Positions 6,899 to 8,725 of a stretch of 8,725 nucleotides of DNA are shown in pieces. The DNA lies in assembly GCA_045118335.1 (NCBI GenBank), contig JBGUXY010000028.1, positions 1 to 8,725 on the forward strand. Reading direction: 5' to 3'. The number at the start of each line of letters is the position of its first letter. The first letter of the stretch is position 1. The notes below the pieces were generated by a model, which saw only the letters and a list, made by a program, of their open reading frames with translations, was not told where the DNA came from and did not search any database. Both the position numbers and the translations under genes were made by a program. Source of the DNA: W1P20-047 sp045118335 (GTDB taxonomy: Bacteria; Actinomycetota; Coriobacteriia; Coriobacteriales; Eggerthellaceae).

Positions 6899-6936
6899 CT
6901 CCGCTCCTGTCAGACGAACAGCCAATCATGCCGCGC

Positions 6937-7113
6937 TCAATGCGTTACTTCTTCTTGTCTGGTAATGGTAGGAGTAGCATCTGCGTTCAATTCCCCTAAT
7001 ACCATAGCAATCTCGCATTTTTCCTTTAGCTCCTCCCAATATGATACATCTTGCTCTAGCATATGAACTTGTACAGGCCCTCGGACTCCGGATACTCCTT
7101 GCGTACAGCTCAT
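6937..7113 (-). CDS. Short orphan frame upstream of the PHP-ATPase, small gene or 3' remnant
   Basis: This frame encodes 58 residues from the ATG at 7113, or 41 from the ATG at 7062, and ends 38 bases before the ATPase start. Its last 41 residues read like real protein: a charged amphipathic helix (LEQDVSYWEELKEKCEIAM) followed by VLGELNADATPTITRQEE. The frame stays open upstream to 7242 with plausible composition (RERQLVWPLSKEIDEPPYLP) but no ATG, and neither ATG has a good ribosome site. It may be a leader gene of the ATPase operon using a non-ATG start, or the tail of a gene whose front was lost. I recognise no family. A competing frame on the same strand (6926-7162) has an odd Arg/Cys/Tyr-rich composition and is less likely. 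Confidence 0.42.
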   Translation of the reverse strand: MSCTQGVSGVRGPVQVHMLEQDVSYWEELKEKCEIAMVLGELNADATPTITRQEEVTH

Positions 7114-7296
7114 CACCCTGGGCAGGTAAGGTGGCTCGTCTATCTCCTTGGACAGCGGCCATACAAGCTGGCGCTCTCTAGACGACCGTAGCTTGTCGGA
7201 GACCGTCGACTGTACGCATCCGTTCGAGTGGCAATGCCGCCTCTACTCACCCTATCGTGGCCAATCGCAGGATCTTTCTGCACCTGACTATTACCA

Positions 7297-7377
7297 TTAC
7301 ATGAACCTGGACGCGGCCCGGAACAGCCACTTGAGGAACCGGAGGGCGGCATGCAGCAAAGCTTTGAGCACCTCCAT
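7297..7377 (-). CDS. 26-residue amphipathic cationic peptide directly downstream of the integrase
   Basis: Two bases after the integrase stop an ATG opens a 26-codon frame, with GGGGAGG seven bases before it. The peptide reads MEVLKALLHAALR followed by FLKWLFRAASRFM. Its basic residues (K5, H9, R13, K16, R20, R24) are spaced three or four apart, and Leu, Phe, Trp and Ala fill the opposite side, giving an almost ideal amphipathic helix with no charge reversal except E2. Small membrane-active toxins (TisB-like) and PSM-type peptides have this form, but no homology is claimed. It could instead be a membrane anchor, a translational-coupling leader or a chance frame. The ribosome site and regular helical pattern favour a real gene. 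Confidence 0.5.
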   Translation of the reverse strand: MEVLKALLHAALRFLKWLFRAASRFM

Positions 7378-7379
7378 GG

Positions 7380-8642
7380 TCACACCTCCCCCTCTGTGCG
7401 GCGCGCCATCGCGAGCATCGTCTCGAGCTGCTCGACGGTGAACGTGACGCCGACAGGCGCGGGCTCTTCCTCTCCCATGGCCTCGTTGACGATGCTCGAC
7501 ATGTCCACATCGAAGGCGTCCTCGACCTTGCTAACGGCCGCGCGCTTGGCGTCGGGATCGACATCTGCGTAGGTGTTGAGCGTCATCGCCACGTTCGCGT
7601 GACCTAAATAGCTCGCGACAGTGCGCACGTCGGTGCCGCTTGCGATCATCATGGTCGCGAAGGTGTGCCGCAGGTCGTGGAACGTGCAGTCGAAGCCGTT
7701 CATCTTGCAGAATGCGGCGAACTCCTTACCGAGCAGCTGCGGGTTGTATGGGCGACTGTCTGATTCCTGCGTGCCCAGGATGAACGGGTCGGCGTAGCGC
7801 ACGCCGAAATCAGCCAGGATTCGCAGCGAGTCCTTCCTCATGGCGCACAGCACGTCGTAGATGCGTCCCGTCAGCGGGATGGTGCGAACCGAGCTGTCCG
7901 TCTTGGGCGCCTTCAGGTAGAAGCCGCCATCTTTCAGGCCGAAGGCGTGGTTCACCGTGATGGTGCAGTCGTCGCCCAGATCCGACCAGCGCAGCGCGCA
8001 TATCTCGCCACGTCGCATGCCGGTCGTGAGCGCCAGCTCGATGGCGAGCGCGAGCGGCTGCGTCCCCGCCGCACGCGCGAGCTGCAGCATTCGCGTCCTG
8101 TCTGCGCGGTTCAACGTGTTGATAGGAGTCTTTACGCGCTTGGGCGGCTTGCAGAAGTCGCACGGGTTCTTGGTCAGCATGTCCTGCGCCACGGCCCATT
8201 TCAGCGCCTGCTTGAGCAGCCTGAAGCACCCGGCCACACTCTTCGGTGAATAGCCGTCCGCCGTCATGCCCGCCATGAACTCGTTGACTTCGGCGATGTG
8301 CAGGTCGCTGAGCTTCACGTCGCCGACGTATTTGCAGACCAGTTTCGCCTCGTGGCGGTAGCCCCTGATGGTCGACAGCTCCACGACGGCAGCCTTCTCC
8401 TTGTATTCGAGGAACATGTCTAAGAACTCAGTTACGAGCAGCTTGGAGCCCGCCGCCGCCCCTTTCCTCTCGAGCTCCATTATCAATTCGTCGCGCTTCT
8501 TCTCGGCTTGCCTTTCGGTCTTGGCTTCCACGGTGTGGTAGCTCGTCACCCGCTCGCCCGTAACCGGGTCCTTGTGCGAGAGGGTCACCTCCCACTTGTC
8601 CGTGTTGCGCCGCCGCCTCATGCCCCTGCTCGTGTACCTCAT
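7380..8642 (-). CDS. int: Tyrosine recombinase (phage-type integrase)
   Basis: The product has 420 residues, normal for this family. Residues about 1-60 form an arm-DNA-binding region, basic at the start (RGMRRRRNTDKWEV). Residues about 68-160 are the SAM-like core-binding domain (EFLDMFLEYKE, STIRGYRHEAKL, LLKQALKWAV). The catalytic domain follows with every expected residue: R210 in TTGMRRGE, K247 in KAPKTDSS, H322 and R325 in FHDLRHTFAT, H348 in YLGHANV and the nucleophile Y358 in TLNTYADV. It should catalyse site-specific integration and excision, most likely at tRNA-Asn at the other end of the window. The ATG at 8642 has a near-perfect AAGGAGG about six bases ahead; a GTG at 8669 is a poorer alternative. 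The start faces the right-end repeats, so its promoter may overlap its own binding sites. Confidence 0.95.
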   Translation of the reverse strand: MRYTSRGMRRRRNTDKWEVTLSHKDPVTGERVTSYHTVEAKTERQAEKKRDELIMELERKGAAAGSKLLVTEFLDMFLEYKEKAAVVELSTIRGYRHEAKLVCKYVGDVKLSDLHIAEVNEFMAGMTADGYSPKSVAGCFRLLKQALKWAVAQDMLTKNPCDFCKPPKRVKTPINTLNRADRTRMLQLARAAGTQPLALAIELALTTGMRRGEICALRWSDLGDDCTITVNHAFGLKDGGFYLKAPKTDSSVRTIPLTGRIYDVLCAMRKDSLRILADFGVRYADPFILGTQESDSRPYNPQLLGKEFAAFCKMNGFDCTFHDLRHTFATMMIASGTDVRTVASYLGHANVAMTLNTYADVDPDAKRAAVSKVEDAFDVDMSSIVNEAMGEEEPAPVGVTFTVEQLETMLAMARRTEGEV

Positions 8643-8690
8643 GGTCGCCTCCTTGCTCGTGTTTTCCACAGCTTGCCGTCGGTCCGTGTT

Positions 8691-8721
8691 GACCTACATT
8701 TGACCAACATAGCGACCTACA
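8691..8721. repeat. Right-end integrase arm-type repeats (ACCNACA)
   Basis: ACCTACA (8692-8698), ACCAACA (8703-8709) and ACCTACA (8715-8721) are spaced 11 and 12 bp and share the ACCNACA consensus with the three copies beside tRNA-Asn. They lie about 50 bp upstream of the integrase start. The match in unit, number and spacing at both ends indicates that this is the opposite arm of the same element. The core duplicate of the tRNA 3' end would be expected just right of the window. Binding may also repress the integrase. Confidence 0.6.
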
Positions 8722-8725
8722 AATG

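Noticed and set aside
6926..7162. Minus-strand 78-codon frame before the PHP-ATPase
   Set aside because: Arg/Cys/Tyr-rich composition looks non-coding, and the alternative frame over the same bases is far more protein-like. The AGGAG inside it is explained by Glu-Glu-Leu-Lys-Glu codons of that frame.
7380..8642. Possible CRISPR or repeat array near the integrase
   Set aside because: No regularly spaced long repeats were seen anywhere in the window. The only periodic repeats are the short ACCNACA sets.

Overview
The window looks like one nearly complete small genomic island inserted at the 3' end of a tRNA-Asn gene, with cargo resembling anti-phage or genome-conflict modules. The host is probably a high-GC Gram-positive, most likely an actinobacterium of the Coriobacteriia type. 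That is an inference from the G+C-rich coding style, strong AGGAGG-like ribosome binding sites, a BspA-type leucine-rich repeat gene and the tRNA-linked tyrosine integrase. No sequence search could be run to confirm it.

Layout, left to right. (1) The 5'-clipped tRNA-Asn(GTT) and its terminator are followed by three direct repeats of ACCNACA, which I read as integrase arm sites. (2) An AbiE-type toxin-antitoxin pair lies on the minus strand: an AbiEi-like winged-helix antitoxin overlaps by ATGA an AbiEii-type nucleotidyltransferase toxin. A perfect 11-bp inverted repeat covers the antitoxin promoter, and a terminator-like hairpin straddles the toxin stop. (3) A more A+T-rich plus-strand pair starts with an unusual 569-residue protein that joins a BspA-like leucine-rich repeat array, a DEDDh (DnaQ-like) 3'-5' exonuclease and a BRCT domain. 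It is followed closely by an unrecognised 99-residue protein. (4) About 420 bp of convergent intergenic DNA holds only hairpins. (5) A minus-strand operon carries a PHP-phosphoesterase/ABC-type ATPase fusion and an overlapping 119-residue unknown, preceded by a short orphan frame. (6) A tyrosine recombinase is followed two bases after its stop by a 26-codon frame encoding a strongly amphipathic cationic helix. (7) A second set of three ACCNACA repeats lies at the extreme right, so the distal attachment core probably lies just beyond the window.

How it may work together. The integrase would bind the ACCNACA sets at both ends and move the element at tRNA-Asn. The cargo carries three candidate conflict modules: AbiE, LRR-exonuclease-BRCT plus the 99-residue protein, and PHP-ATPase plus the 119-residue protein. 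The AbiE operator sits between divergent genes, so the antitoxin might also control the exonuclease gene. The best candidates for something undescribed are the LRR-exonuclease-BRCT pair, the PHP-ATPase operon and the small helical peptide behind the integrase. Defence functions are inferred from domains and context only.
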